In this document: in pieces, positions 13,181-22,250 of the stretch
Numbering within the stretch: position 1 is the stretch's first letter
Layout: each line of letters begins with the position of its first letter
Source: Collinsella sp. TF05-9AC
GTDB taxonomy: Bacteria > Actinomycetota > Coriobacteriia > Coriobacteriales > Coriobacteriaceae
NCBI RefSeq assembly: GCF_003438495.1
Contig: NZ_QSSH01000026.1
Span: 5,615-32,386 of the forward strand
Length of the DNA stretch: 26,772 nt
Reading direction: 5' to 3'
Program-made: the position numbers and the translations under genes
Notes under the pieces: model-generated
Seen by the model: the letters and a program-made list of their open reading frames with translations, nothing else
Databases searched by the model: none
Told to the model about the DNA's origin: nothing

Positions 13181-16100
13181 TTAGTCATCGTCGCTCGCGC
13201 CTAATTGCTGCAGCAGCATGAGTGCCGCGGCCACGGGGCCGGTGCCGTCGTTGGCGTCGAGACCGCGACCCAGGCCGCTGCCCGCGCCGGCGCCCGCCTT
13301 GTAGGGCACCGACAACTTGCGGCTCTTGGGGAAGTTCACCGCGCCATAGCGGGTCTTAAGCTCAAAGGCCACCTTCTTGGGCACGTCGACGCCCAAAAAC
13401 GTGATGCGACCGCCGCTGAGCGTGACGCTCTCGAGCCCCAGGCGCTCGCCGCGAATGCGGATGCGCGCGCGATTGAACAGGTTGAGTCCCGCCAACGGCA
13501 GCTCACCATGCGCGGCCTCGGTCTCTTCCTGCACCTCGTCAATGCTCTCCAGGTCCTCGGCCGCTGCGAGCTTACGGTACACGAGCACGCGCTGGTCCAC
13601 CGCCGGCAGGTACTCCTCGGACAAGAAGTAGTCGGCCGGCAGGTTAATACCCACGCTCGCCGCCTCCACGCCGGCGTCGTCATCGCCGCGCGCCTCGGCC
13701 ACGGCCTGGCCCAGCATCTGCGTAAACAGATCAAAGCCCACGCTCGACAGGTTGCCGTGCTGCTCGGCTCCCATAAGCGAACCGGCGCCACGGATCTCTA
13801 GGTCGCGCATGGCGATGCGCATGCCGCTGCCCAGGTCCTGGAACTCGGAAAGTGCGGTCAGGCGCGCCGTTGCCTCCTCGGTGAGCGGCAGCTCGCCGGG
13901 GAACATAAAGTACGCGTAGGCCTGCGTGGCAGAGCGGCCCACACGGCCCTTGAGCTGGTAGAGCTGCGCCAGGCCAAGGCGCTGCGAGTCCTCGATGATC
14001 AGCGTGTTGGCCGTTGCGTTGTCGATGCCGCTCTCCACGATGGTCGTGGCGATGAGCACATCGATCTTTTTGGTCGCGAACTCAATCATCACGTCCTCGA
14101 CCTCGCGCGGGCTCATCTTGCCGTGTGCCACGCCCACGCGCGCCTCGGGCGCGGCCTCATGCACGCGCGCCACGGCGTCATCGATGGTCTTAACGCGGTT
14201 GGACACGTAGTACACCTGGCCGCCGCGGCCCACCTCCAGGCGAATCGCCGCGCTCACCACATCGGGGTCGTACTCCCCCACGTGCACGATCACGGGACGA
14301 CGCCCGGTCGGCGGTGTGGTGATCAGGCTCATGTCGCGCACGCCGCTCGTGGCCATCTGCATGGTTCGCGGAATAGGCGTTGCCGAAAGCGTGAGCACGT
14401 CGATTTGCTCGCGCAGGTTCTTGAGCTGCTCCTTGTGCTGCACACCAAAGCGCTGCTCCTCGTCGATGATCACCATGCCCAGGTTCTTGGGGTTCACGTC
14501 GGCAGAAAGCAAGCGGTGCGTGCCGATGAGCACGTCGATCGTGCCCTCGGCAAACGCCTTAAGCGCGCGCTTTTGCTGCGCCGGGGTGCGGAAGCGGCTG
14601 AGCACTTCGACCTCGAGGCCAAACGGGGCAAAGCGCTCAAAGAACGTCTCATAGTGCTGCTGGGCCAGAATGGTCGTGGGGCAGAGCACCATGACCTGGC
14701 GGCCGGAGTCCACGCACTTAAACGCCGCGCGCAGGGCAACCTCGGTCTTGCCAAAGCCCACGTCGCCGCACAGCAGGCGGTCCATGGGCTTGGGCGCTTC
14801 CATGTCGGCCTTGATGTCGGCAATAGCCTCCAGCTGGTCGCGCGTCTCGTCGTAGGGAAAGCTCTCCTCCATCTCGATCTGCTCGGGCGTGTCGGGCGGG
14901 CAGGCGATACCGGTAATCGACGAGCGGCGTGTATACAGGTCGACCAGGTCAAACGCCAGCTTTTTGGCATTCTTGCGCGCCTTGTTGGTAGCCCGCGTCC
15001 AGTCGGCGGTGTTGAGCCTGGTCAGGCGCGGCTTGTCGCCGTCGGGGCCAACATAGCGCGTGATGCGGTCGACCTGCTCGAGCGGCACGTAGAGCTTGTC
15101 GCCGTCGGCATATTCCAGCAAAAAGTAGTCGCGCTCCTTGCCGCCCACTTCCTGGCGCGCGATCTCGCTAAAGAGCGCGATGCCGTGAGTGGCGTGCACC
15201 ACGTAGTCGCCCGGCTTAAACGGAAACGTGATCTGCGTAATGTCCACCTTGCGGCGGCTGCGCGCGCGGTTGGCATCCATACGGGCGTTGAGGTCGGCGA
15301 TCGAGAACACGGCCAGGTTGGCATCGGGCACCACCACGCCCTGCGGCAGGGCGGCATCGACAAAGGTCACGCGTCCGCGCGAGATAGTGGGCACGGCAGC
15401 ACCGGCGGCAGCCTGGGCGGCACCCGCCTCGAGCGAGCGGGCGTTGAGCGCGTCGGCGCGGCGCTCGCGAATTGCAGCATGAGCATCCTGACGGGCAGCA
15501 CGATCGGCAGAATCCGCCGCTGCCACGCGCACGCGCTCGCCAATGACGCCGGCGTTTTCGGGCGCGGCCGTCAGCGATTCCTCAAAGGTAATGCCCCCGT
15601 CGCCAAAGGTGAGCTCCATCGACTCGCGCGCGCCGCGGTCGGGAATGGCAAACACGCAGGCATAGCGCTTGCCCACGACTTCCTGAACGCGCGTCATAAA
15701 ACGGTTGTCCGAGCCTGCGATAGCAGGCTGCTCAATCTTGAGCTCGGCCGTCACCGCACCGCCGGCACGGATGAGGCTTACGTAGTTCAAGCGCTGCTGG
15801 GCACCAAAATCGAGCTGTTGAGCGCGCACGTACAGACCATCCAGGCGGTCAATCCCTGCCTCGCCGGCACGCGCCTCGATATCCTCGTAGGCGCGCAGGC
15901 AGTCGTCGAACAGCGAGCGCGGCTCGGACAGAACCACGAGCGCCTTGCCGCTCACGTGCGCCAACGGGCTTACGGTCTGGCCGTACATCACCGGCAAAAA
16001 GCGGTCGAGCTCGGGCGTGACGATGCGCGCATCCACCATCTCGAGCAGCGCCGCCAGTTTGCTGTCATCCTGGCTGGCGCGATAGAGCGCCACATGCATG

Positions 16101-16813
16101 TTGTGGACGGCCTCGTCGGTGAGTGCCAGTTCGCGGCAGGGAAAGATTTCGATGCTGTCCTCGTTGCCGATGGTCTGCCCCGTGGAGCTCACCATGCGGC
16201 GGATGCGGTCAATCTCGTCGCCGAAGAACTCGATGCGCACGGGTGCCTTTTCCTGTGCGGGGAACACCTCGACGGTGTCGCCGTGAACGCGAAACAAGCC
16301 GGGCGCATCGGCGGCGCCGGCATTGGTGTAGCCCATGCCCACCAAGCGCTGCGGCACCTCGTCAAAGGGAATCTCCTCGCCCACCGCAAAAGTAGTGGAC
16401 TCCCAGTAGCGGCTCTCGACCGGCGGCACGCAGCGCAGCAGCGCGCGAGCCGAGGCGACCATGATGCAGTTGTCCCCGCGCACGATGCGCCCCAGAGCCT
16501 CGCAGCGCTGCGCCACCACGGCGTCGTCCGGCGCCTGCTCGCGCCACGGATAGTCCTTGCGCTCAGGAAAACGACACACGTGCGCCAGGCCCACGTAGGC
16601 GGCAAGGCTACGCGCGGCGCGATCGGCCGCATCCTCGCCGCTCACGATATAGACCGTCGGGCGCGGACGGCGCGCAAACTGGGCGGCCGCCATAAGCGTG
16701 CGGCCCGACTGCGACACAGCCAGCGTCACGTCCTCGCCAGCATCGAGCCCGGCCTCGACGGCCTGCAAGGCCTCGGCAGTGTAGAGCTGCGCGGCTATAC
16801 GGTGAATGAGCAT
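13181..16813 (-). CDS. mfd: transcription-repair coupling factor Mfd
   Basis: ATP-driven translocase of ~1210 residues that removes stalled RNA polymerase from lesions and recruits UvrA. Domain order is normal. The UvrB-like N-terminal module comes first (~5-400). The CarD-like RNA-polymerase interaction domain follows (~532-591, 'FKPGDYVVHATHGIALF'). The RecG-like motor has Walker A GDVGFGKTE (~683), DEEQ box (~784) and 'SATPIPRTMQM' (~810). The C-terminal regulatory domain completes it. The start at 16813 follows GGAGG; nine extra codons upstream lack a site. Oddities are an Ala/Arg-rich insert between the UvrB-like module and the CarD-like domain (~428-481) and a Gly/Ala-rich segment near the C-terminus, both probably surface linkers. 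Confidence 0.97.
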   Translation of the reverse strand: MLIHRIAAQLYTAEALQAVEAGLDAGEDVTLAVSQSGRTLMAAAQFARRPRPTVYIVSGEDAADRAARSLAAYVGLAHVCRFPERKDYPWREQAPDDAVVAQRCEALGRIVRGDNCIMVASARALLRCVPPVESRYWESTTFAVGEEIPFDEVPQRLVGMGYTNAGAADAPGLFRVHGDTVEVFPAQEKAPVRIEFFGDEIDRIRRMVSSTGQTIGNEDSIEIFPCRELALTDEAVHNMHVALYRASQDDSKLAALLEMVDARIVTPELDRFLPVMYGQTVSPLAHVSGKALVVLSEPRSLFDDCLRAYEDIEARAGEAGIDRLDGLYVRAQQLDFGAQQRLNYVSLIRAGGAVTAELKIEQPAIAGSDNRFMTRVQEVVGKRYACVFAIPDRGARESMELTFGDGGITFEESLTAAPENAGVIGERVRVAAADSADRAARQDAHAAIRERRADALNARSLEAGAAQAAAGAAVPTISRGRVTFVDAALPQGVVVPDANLAVFSIADLNARMDANRARSRRKVDITQITFPFKPGDYVVHATHGIALFSEIARQEVGGKERDYFLLEYADGDKLYVPLEQVDRITRYVGPDGDKPRLTRLNTADWTRATNKARKNAKKLAFDLVDLYTRRSSITGIACPPDTPEQIEMEESFPYDETRDQLEAIADIKADMEAPKPMDRLLCGDVGFGKTEVALRAAFKCVDSGRQVMVLCPTTILAQQHYETFFERFAPFGLEVEVLSRFRTPAQQKRALKAFAEGTIDVLIGTHRLLSADVNPKNLGMVIIDEEQRFGVQHKEQLKNLREQIDVLTLSATPIPRTMQMATSGVRDMSLITTPPTGRRPVIVHVGEYDPDVVSAAIRLEVGRGGQVYYVSNRVKTIDDAVARVHEAAPEARVGVAHGKMSPREVEDVMIEFATKKIDVLIATTIVESGIDNATANTLIIEDSQRLGLAQLYQLKGRVGRSATQAYAYFMFPGELPLTEEATARLTALSEFQDLGSGMRIAMRDLEIRGAGSLMGAEQHGNLSSVGFDLFTQMLGQAVAEARGDDDAGVEAASVGINLPADYFLSEEYLPAVDQRVLVYRKLAAAEDLESIDEVQEETEAAHGELPLAGLNLFNRARIRIRGERLGLESVTLSGGRITFLGVDVPKKVAFELKTRYGAVNFPKSRKLSVPYKAGAGAGSGLGRGLDANDGTGPVAAALMLLQQLGASDDD

Positions 16814-16842
16814 GCTGTTCCTCCGGCATTGCAACGCCAAAA

Positions 16843-16867
16843 GCCCGCCGGGGCAAGCTCGGCGGGT
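16843..16867 (-). terminator. terminator after endonuclease III gene
   Basis: GCCCGCCG...CGGCGGGT stem of about 10 bp followed on the minus strand by CTTTTGG. It separates nth from mfd, leaving mfd to its own promoter. Confidence 0.65.
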
Positions 16868-16970
16868 ATGCGGCGGATTTCATTGCCTGTCATGGTAGCG
16901 CATGGAGAGGACTCCGGCTCAAGAGCAAACCCAGCCCCGCAAAAAACGCCAGACGAAGATGCGTTCCGCC

Positions 16971-17636
16971 CTACCCCGCTACGCGCACGCTGGGGCACAA
17001 ATCTGCCAGCGGACACTCGTCACACTTGGGTTTGCGGGCGTCGCAGATCTCGCGACCGAAGGTGATCCACTGATGGTTGACCGACTCCCAATACTCGTGC
17101 GGCAAAATCTTGAGCAGATCCTGCTCGGTCTTGAGCGGCTCCTTGGCATGTGTCTTGGGACTCAACATCAGGCGATGCGCAATGCGGTTGACGTGCGTGT
17201 CCACCGCAATGCCCTCCACGATGCCATACCCCACGTTGAGCACGATGTTCGCCGTCTTGCGTCCCACGCCCGGCAGCTTCACGAGTTCCTTCATGTCGGC
17301 CGGCACCTCGCCGCCATAGTCGGCGACGATCATCTGCGCGGCCTCCACGGCGTGCTTGGCCTTGCTCTTATAAAAGCCGAGTGACTTGATGGTGTCTGCC
17401 ACGTCAGCCACACTCGCCCCGGCCATGGCCTCGGGCGTGGGCCACTGGGCAAACAGCTTCGGCGTCACCTTGTTGACCTGCGCGTCGGTCGTTTGCGCCG
17501 AGAGCAACACCGCGATCAGCAGGCGGAAGGGATTCTCGTGGTCCAAAAAGCACTCGACCGGGCCATAGCGACGGTTGAGGCGCTCACACACCTCAACGGC
17601 GCGCTCGCGTTTGGCGGCATTGGTCTCGCGTGGCAT
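16971..17636 (-). CDS. nth: endonuclease III
   Basis: DNA glycosylase/AP lyase that removes oxidised pyrimidines, 221 residues. Core features are 'FRLLIAVLLSAQTTDAQVN' (~37-55), the helix-hairpin-helix 'LPGVGRKTANIVLNVG' with catalytic Lys127, and the catalytic Asp146 in 'VDTHVNRI'. The 4Fe-4S loop has four Cys at 198, 205, 208 and 214 (C-x6-C-x2-C-x5-C). The ATG at 17636 follows GAGGAG at five bases; eight upstream codons are unlikely to be used. It lies 63 bases after the ABC transporter gene and just before mfd, giving a small repair cluster. All catalytic residues are intact, unlike the MutY-like protein at 24723. Confidence 0.96.
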   Translation of the reverse strand: MPRETNAAKRERAVEVCERLNRRYGPVECFLDHENPFRLLIAVLLSAQTTDAQVNKVTPKLFAQWPTPEAMAGASVADVADTIKSLGFYKSKAKHAVEAAQMIVADYGGEVPADMKELVKLPGVGRKTANIVLNVGYGIVEGIAVDTHVNRIAHRLMLSPKTHAKEPLKTEQDLLKILPHEYWESVNHQWITFGREICDARKPKCDECPLADLCPSVRVAG

Positions 17637-17699
17637 AACGACTCCTCGGCTCAACGGCACAATAAACTTATGGGCACAATTGTCCCACGTCCGAGACGC

Positions 17700-19502
17700 T
17701 TACGCCTCCAAGAATGCGCCGGTCTGACGGCTCCACAGGCTCGCGTACTCGCCACCCGCCTCGACGAGCTGCGTATGCGTGCCGTCCTCGACAATCTCGC
17801 CATCGGCCAGCACCACAATGCGGTCAAGCGCCGCCACGGTGGACAGGCGGTGCGCCACCACAATGGAGGTGCGGCCGCGCATCAGATTCTCGAGCGCCTC
17901 CTGCACCAACGCCTCGGACTCGCTGTCCAAGGCAGACGTCGCCTCGTCGAGCACCAGAATCGGCGCGTCGGTTAGGATGGCGCGGGCGATAGCCACGCGC
18001 TGACGCTGACCGCCAGAGAGCCTGACGCCGCGCTCGCCCACCATAGTGTCAAAGCCACGGGGCAAGCGGTCGATAAACTCGGTCGCATTAGCCAAGCGAG
18101 CCGCCTCGCGAATCTGCTCATCAGTGGCGTTGGGACGACCGTAGGCAATGTTTTCGCGAATGGAGCGGTGGAACAGCAGCGCCTCCTGCGGCACGTAGGC
18201 AACCTGACGGCGCAGGCTCTGCTGCGTGCAGCGCGAGACGTCCTGGCCGTCCACGAGCACGCGGCCGCCCTGTACATCGTCCAGGCGCAACAACAACTTG
18301 GTGAGCGTCGTCTTGCCCGAGCCCGATTTGCCCACCAGGCCCACGCGCTGGCCCGCCGCCACATGAAGTGTCAGGTCATCGAACACGCTCTCGCCCGCCG
18401 CAGCGTCACGGTACGCAAAGCTCAGCTGCTCAAAATCAATCGCGCCCTCGGTCACTTTGAGCTCGGGGGCGTCCGGGTCATCTGCCACCAAACGTGGCTC
18501 GTCCAGCACGCGCGTCATCTCGGCCGCATCGCCGAGCGCGCGGTTGATGCGCTGCATCATGGAGCTTACGTAGTTCAGGCGCATGGTGAGGTTATAGGTG
18601 TAGGTAAAGATCATGACGAGCGAGCCGGCCGAGATGCCAAACCACGCGTTGCCGCCCGCCACGAATACGCTCACCACGGCCATGGTGATGACGATAAGAC
18701 CCGAGGTCGTAAAGTTGCGCTGCATCATGGCGTGCATCGAGACCGTCTCGGCATCGCGCGCGGCACGATCAGCGGCGTCGAACAGATCACGTTCAAAGTC
18801 CTCGCGCCCGCAGGTCTTGACGGCCAAGATGTTCGTGACCGCGTCGGAGAGCACGCCCGAGAGCTTGTTCTGCGCGGCGGACGTCGCGGCCGAAAGCGGC
18901 ATGATGCGCTTGTACATAAGCCAGACAAACGCGATGTAGACGGCCATGATGCACACCAGGATCACGGTAAACGTCGGCACCACCGGGGCGAGCGCCGCCA
19001 CCGTGCAGATGACCGAGGTGATGGTGGGGATGAGCGAATACACCGTCACGTCGACCAGCCCCGTATAGCCGCTCATAAAACGGCTCGTCTGGCTCACGAG
19101 CGATCCGCCAAAGCGGCTGGTGTGAAATGTCATGGATTGATTGGAGAGCGTGTCGAAGCACAGGCGCGCCAGGTGATAGTTGCCCGCAATCTCGAGCTTG
19201 TAGACGGTGTAGTCCTGCAGCTTGGAGAGGATTTGGCCCACCAGGTTAACGAGTACGAGCGCCAGGATATAGGGGCCGAAGACCTCAAACACCTGATCAC
19301 CCGCCACGGGACCGGCTTGAACGCGGTCGACAATGAGGGCCATCACATAGGTATTGGCAAACGTCAGCAAAAAGATGTAGCCCGCCGACGAGAACACCGA
19401 GAGAAAGACAATCAGCGGCTGCGTGCGCGTGACACCCCAAAACCGCTGCAGCGTGCGGCGCACGGTGGAGCGTTTCAGCGGACTGGTGTTTCTCTGAGAC
19501 AT
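17700..19502 (-). CDS. ABC exporter half-transporter (membrane + ATPase domains)
   Basis: Membrane ATPase of 600 residues, the usual MsbA/LmrA-like size. Six hydrophobic helices span ~28-310. The nucleotide-binding domain (~355-590) carries Walker A GLVGKSGSGKTT (~388-399), Q-loop 'YVPQEALLFHRSIRENI', signature LSGGQRQR (~495), Walker B 'ILVLDEATSALDSE' (~515) and H-loop 'VVAHRLST'. It should work as a homodimer, or with a partner not present here, since no second half-transporter is adjacent. The ATG at 19502 follows AAAGGAAG; 12 codons of open frame upstream have no better site. Substrate unknown; lipids, peptides and drugs are all handled by this class. Confidence 0.92.
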   Translation of the reverse strand: MSQRNTSPLKRSTVRRTLQRFWGVTRTQPLIVFLSVFSSAGYIFLLTFANTYVMALIVDRVQAGPVAGDQVFEVFGPYILALVLVNLVGQILSKLQDYTVYKLEIAGNYHLARLCFDTLSNQSMTFHTSRFGGSLVSQTSRFMSGYTGLVDVTVYSLIPTITSVICTVAALAPVVPTFTVILVCIMAVYIAFVWLMYKRIMPLSAATSAAQNKLSGVLSDAVTNILAVKTCGREDFERDLFDAADRAARDAETVSMHAMMQRNFTTSGLIVITMAVVSVFVAGGNAWFGISAGSLVMIFTYTYNLTMRLNYVSSMMQRINRALGDAAEMTRVLDEPRLVADDPDAPELKVTEGAIDFEQLSFAYRDAAAGESVFDDLTLHVAAGQRVGLVGKSGSGKTTLTKLLLRLDDVQGGRVLVDGQDVSRCTQQSLRRQVAYVPQEALLFHRSIRENIAYGRPNATDEQIREAARLANATEFIDRLPRGFDTMVGERGVRLSGGQRQRVAIARAILTDAPILVLDEATSALDSESEALVQEALENLMRGRTSIVVAHRLSTVAALDRIVVLADGEIVEDGTHTQLVEAGGEYASLWSRQTGAFLEA

Positions 19503-19580
19503 GGGCTTCCTTTCGCGTCTGATAGGGCGAAACGCCATTGTTGCACACTAAAGCGCACTTCAGGCAAGCGCGATGTGAAA

Positions 19581-19620
19581 GGCAGCGGGGTGCCCGCGTT
19601 TGCGCCGGTGCCCCGCTGCC
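19581..19620 (-). terminator. terminator after rmuC
   Basis: GGCAGCGGGG (19581-19590) pairs perfectly with 19611-19620, with further pairing possible inside the 20-base loop. It lies 10 bases after the rmuC stop on the minus strand and is followed by CTTTCAC. Confidence 0.6.
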
Positions 19621-19629
19621 TTGTTGCAA

Positions 19630-20985
19630 TTAGTCCTCGTCTTCTTGGTCTGTGGAAAGGCCCGCGGGCGTGAGTCCCAAGATCTCATCGGCTTGGTCGG
19701 CGTCTTCCAGCGCGTCGATATCCTTGAGTTTGCGCTCCATGACGTTGGTGCGCGTGGTGATAATGCCCTCGACCGTTTTACCCGCGGTCTCGATCTGCTG
19801 CTGGGCGCGGCGCAGCGCCTTTTGATAGCGCGGCAGCTCGGCCTTGACGGCGGAGAGCACTCGCAGTACATCGTCGGTGCGTTTTTGCAGCCTAAACGTC
19901 TGGTAGCTCATCTGCAGGCTGTTGAGAATGGCCGCCATGGTGCTGGGGCCGGCAACGTTGACGTGATAGTCGCGGCCCAGGGTCTCGATAAGCCCGGAGC
20001 GGCTGACGACCTCGGCGTACAGCCCTTCAAACGGCACGAACATGATGCCAAAGTTGGTCGTTGCCGGCACACTCAGGTACTTTTCGCAAATGTCCTTTGC
20101 CTCGCGCTTGACCATGGTGTCGAGCGTCTTGCGCGCAGCCGCCACGGTCTCCGCATCGCCCGACTCCTGCGCGTCGAGCAGGTGCTCGTACGCGTCGCCC
20201 GGAAACTTGGAGTCAATCGGCAGCAGCACGGGGTCGCCCTCGTCCACCGGCAGCTTGACGGCAAACTCAACGCGCTCCGAGGCGCCGGGCTTGGTGGCGA
20301 CGTTTTCCAGATACTGGTCGGGCGTAAGGATGTCCGCCAGAATTGCACCCAGCTGCACCTCGCCCAAAATGCCACGCGCCTTCACGTTGCCCAGCACGCG
20401 CTTAAGGTCGCCCACGCCGGTGGCGATGGACTGCATGTCGCCCAGGCCCTTGTACACGGCCTCGAGCTGGTCGCTCACCTGCTTAAACGATGCCGACAGT
20501 CGGTCGTTGAGCGTGCGGGAGAGCTTCTCGTCCACCGTCGCACGCATTTGATCGAGCTGCACGTTGTTGTCTTTGCGGATGGCGCCCAGCTGAGCATCGA
20601 CCGTTTCGCGCACCTTGTCCAGGCGATGCTCGATACCCTCGCGGTTGGCACCGAGCTGTTGGGCCGTCTCGCGGCGCAGGTCATCCATCCGGTCACCAGC
20701 TTGCGAAAACTCACGTGCGATGGTCAGGTAACGTTGCTGCTCCACGGCCGCATCTGTCGTCTGCTGCTGCGCGATGGCATTGGCCGTGCGGCGAGTTTCG
20801 GCCAGCGCGACGTTCAGGGCATCGAGCGCGTTGTTGGCCTGCTCGAGTGCTGCCAGCGTTTCCGCGCTACTGTCGCCACGCTCCCGCAACTCGGCACGCA
20901 GGCTCTTGAGCTGGAGGGCGCAAGCCACAGCAACCCCCACCGCCACCAAGGCGATCACAACAAGCACAATATCAATAGCAGACAT
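19630..20985 (-). CDS. rmuC: RmuC-family protein
   Basis: Protein of ~451 residues that matches RmuC, a membrane-anchored, nuclease-like protein linked to limiting recombination at inverted repeats. An N-terminal transmembrane helix (~3-23, 'IDIVLVVIALVAVGVAVAC') is followed by a long Ala/Gln/Glu-rich coiled coil (~25-165). The RmuC core (~175-390) contains 'VGDLKRVLGNVKARGILGE', 'LPIDSKFPGDAYEHLLDAQE' and 'NFGIMFVPFEGLYAEV'. The tail is acidic. The ATG at 20985 follows GGGCGGAG. It starts 52 bases after the HTH partner of the nucleotidyltransferase pair, so the three may be co-transcribed. Its presence beside so many long inverted repeats is suggestive but unproven. Confidence 0.92.
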   Translation of the reverse strand: MSAIDIVLVVIALVAVGVAVACALQLKSLRAELRERGDSSAETLAALEQANNALDALNVALAETRRTANAIAQQQTTDAAVEQQRYLTIAREFSQAGDRMDDLRRETAQQLGANREGIEHRLDKVRETVDAQLGAIRKDNNVQLDQMRATVDEKLSRTLNDRLSASFKQVSDQLEAVYKGLGDMQSIATGVGDLKRVLGNVKARGILGEVQLGAILADILTPDQYLENVATKPGASERVEFAVKLPVDEGDPVLLPIDSKFPGDAYEHLLDAQESGDAETVAAARKTLDTMVKREAKDICEKYLSVPATTNFGIMFVPFEGLYAEVVSRSGLIETLGRDYHVNVAGPSTMAAILNSLQMSYQTFRLQKRTDDVLRVLSAVKAELPRYQKALRRAQQQIETAGKTVEGIITTRTNVMERKLKDIDALEDADQADEILGLTPAGLSTDQEDED

Positions 20986-21036
20986 AAACTCCGCCCAACA
21001 AACCCAATCGAGCACCAATCAAAACCGCGATCAATC

Positions 21037-21600
21037 TTACCCCGCCATACGCACCGGGCGCCCGGCCCCTTCTTGGGCGCCCCTCTCCTCCGCATATTCC
21101 ATAATGCGGCGCGCCGTCTCCCTGCTCACCTTTGAGTCATCACCGGCTAAATATGCGTACACGTTTCCCTTATTCAGATTCAAATCGCGGCAGAGACCGT
21201 AGCGCGTTACACCCGATTCCTCTAGCGCTCCCAACGTTCTTTTTCGCATCAGGGCGTTGATTCTTCTGTCCGCCACTGGCTTTTCCTTCACCGCTCTATA
21301 CGCACGCCAAACGTTGGCATAACGATTAGGAAGTTTGTCCTCGGCGCATAGAGATGCCAGGCTACCCGTTTGGGCGTACAAGGACAAAACGCCTCGGTAA
21401 CCCTCTTCCATCCACGAACCCTCGGATAAACCCAGAACGTATTCGGCTTTACCCTGTGCCAAAGCGAGCAAAAACAGGGGCTCCGCCACGCGCGGCGCAA
21501 CCGTCGTCGCTTGCTTAACCAGTTTTCTAAAACTGAGCGACTGCTGTCCGGATAGCTCTCGGCAATAGCCTTTTAAGAATCCCTCAAAGGTCAGATTCAA
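21037..21600 (-). CDS. HTH protein paired with nucleotidyltransferase (putative antitoxin/regulator)
   Basis: Protein of ~187 residues, unrecognised except for a C-terminal helix-turn-helix-like segment (~133-155, 'YGLCRDLNLNKGNVYAYLAG') followed by 'SRETARRIMEYAEE'. The N-terminal two thirds are helical and Leu/Ala-rich with no known motif. The frame is open to 21720, but AGGAGGT lies six bases before TTG at 21600, and that TTG overlaps the TGA stop of the upstream gene (TTGA). Such overlap means translational coupling with the nucleotidyltransferase. By analogy with AbiE (nucleotidyltransferase toxin plus HTH antitoxin) it may neutralise or regulate its partner, though here the gene order is reversed. 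No similarity to AbiEi is obvious by eye. Confidence 0.7.
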   Translation of the reverse strand: MNLTFEGFLKGYCRELSGQQSLSFRKLVKQATTVAPRVAEPLFLLALAQGKAEYVLGLSEGSWMEEGYRGVLSLYAQTGSLASLCAEDKLPNRYANVWRAYRAVKEKPVADRRINALMRKRTLGALEESGVTRYGLCRDLNLNKGNVYAYLAGDDSKVSRETARRIMEYAEERGAQEGAGRPVRMAG

Positions 21601-22127
21601 CCGAGCACCTCCTTTTTGTATTGGCTGTATGCGCAGACCATCTCTTGATAACTCCGCTCCGAAGGCGACGACGCCAGCGCCTCGCCCTCGTCGAATATAA
21701 GCCGTTCGAGCAGTCCCCAATCAAGTCGGTCGACGAATGCCTGGCTATGAAGATCGATGATGTCGTTCGGACGACAGGCATAGAGCTTCATTACCGCCAG
21801 GTCCTCCAAGGATGGCGTAAAGTACCTGATAAAGCGCGCCCCAATATCCAAGGGAATCAAACGATCTTCGTAATTGAACGGCATCTGATTACAATATGCC
21901 ACCGCCATACCATTCACCTCGGGGTATCGAGCTATGATCTCGCGGAGGCACCTATCTGCCTCAAACACATCAATGTCATGTGTAACCGAACGATTCGTCA
22001 CATCGTTTAGCATGAAGGCGCTTCCTCCCACCAATACAACGTTCGGCCTGTCGTCTCTTGGACCTATTTCCAGCTCCGCCTCTTCGTCAATGCCCAAAAG
22101 AGTCTGCTCTAAATCCTGCTTATACAT
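21597..22127 (-). CDS. DUF6036-like nucleotidyltransferase
   Basis: Minimal nucleotidyltransferase-fold protein of 176 residues. The signature is 'VLVGGSAFML' (GGS at 34-36) followed by the metal-binding pair D51-I-D53 in 'VTHDIDVF'. Further on, 'LEDLAVMKLYACRPNDIIDL' (~107-126) is the usual second half in AbiEii/DUF6036 proteins, with Lys114 and Asp122/125. These enzymes transfer NMPs to tRNA or protein, or are toxins. The ATG at 22127 follows AGGA, and the AT-rich upstream sequence differs from the surrounding DNA, hinting at acquisition. It overlaps the downstream HTH gene. An active enzyme is likely since both Asp are present; the target is unknown. Confidence 0.78.
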   Translation of the reverse strand: MYKQDLEQTLLGIDEEAELEIGPRDDRPNVVLVGGSAFMLNDVTNRSVTHDIDVFEADRCLREIIARYPEVNGMAVAYCNQMPFNYEDRLIPLDIGARFIRYFTPSLEDLAVMKLYACRPNDIIDLHSQAFVDRLDWGLLERLIFDEGEALASSPSERSYQEMVCAYSQYKKEVLG

Positions 22128-22250
22128 AGCAAATCCTATTATTATTTATCTTCAATAATACTATTCAGTCGCACGACAGGACCCACAGGATGCAAGAATT
22201 CTGCTCGTGGCGATAATTCGTACACCCTGGAAGTCCTAATGTGACAAACG
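22128..22250. other. AT-rich upstream region of the nucleotidyltransferase gene
   Basis: The segment 22130-22165 is markedly AT-rich compared with its surroundings and could supply a minus-strand promoter (TATTAT and TAATAAT boxes). No convincing -35 or operator is seen. Confidence 0.3.

Noticed and set aside
11788..13221. 477-codon plus-strand frame opposite the aldolase and PAP2 genes
   Set aside because: It crosses two real genes and two hairpins and is low-complexity. The opposite strand carries all PAP2 and PLP-enzyme motifs.
14123..17065. 980-codon plus-strand open frame opposite mfd
   Set aside because: It is a mirror of the GC-rich mfd gene. It has His/Arg/Gly-rich composition with no motif and no ribosome site, while the minus strand encodes every Mfd domain intact.
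17670..17684. GGGCACAATTGTCCC palindrome as terminator of the ABC transporter gene
   Set aside because: The stem is short with no usable loop and no T run. It could be an operator for nth, but nothing else supports that.
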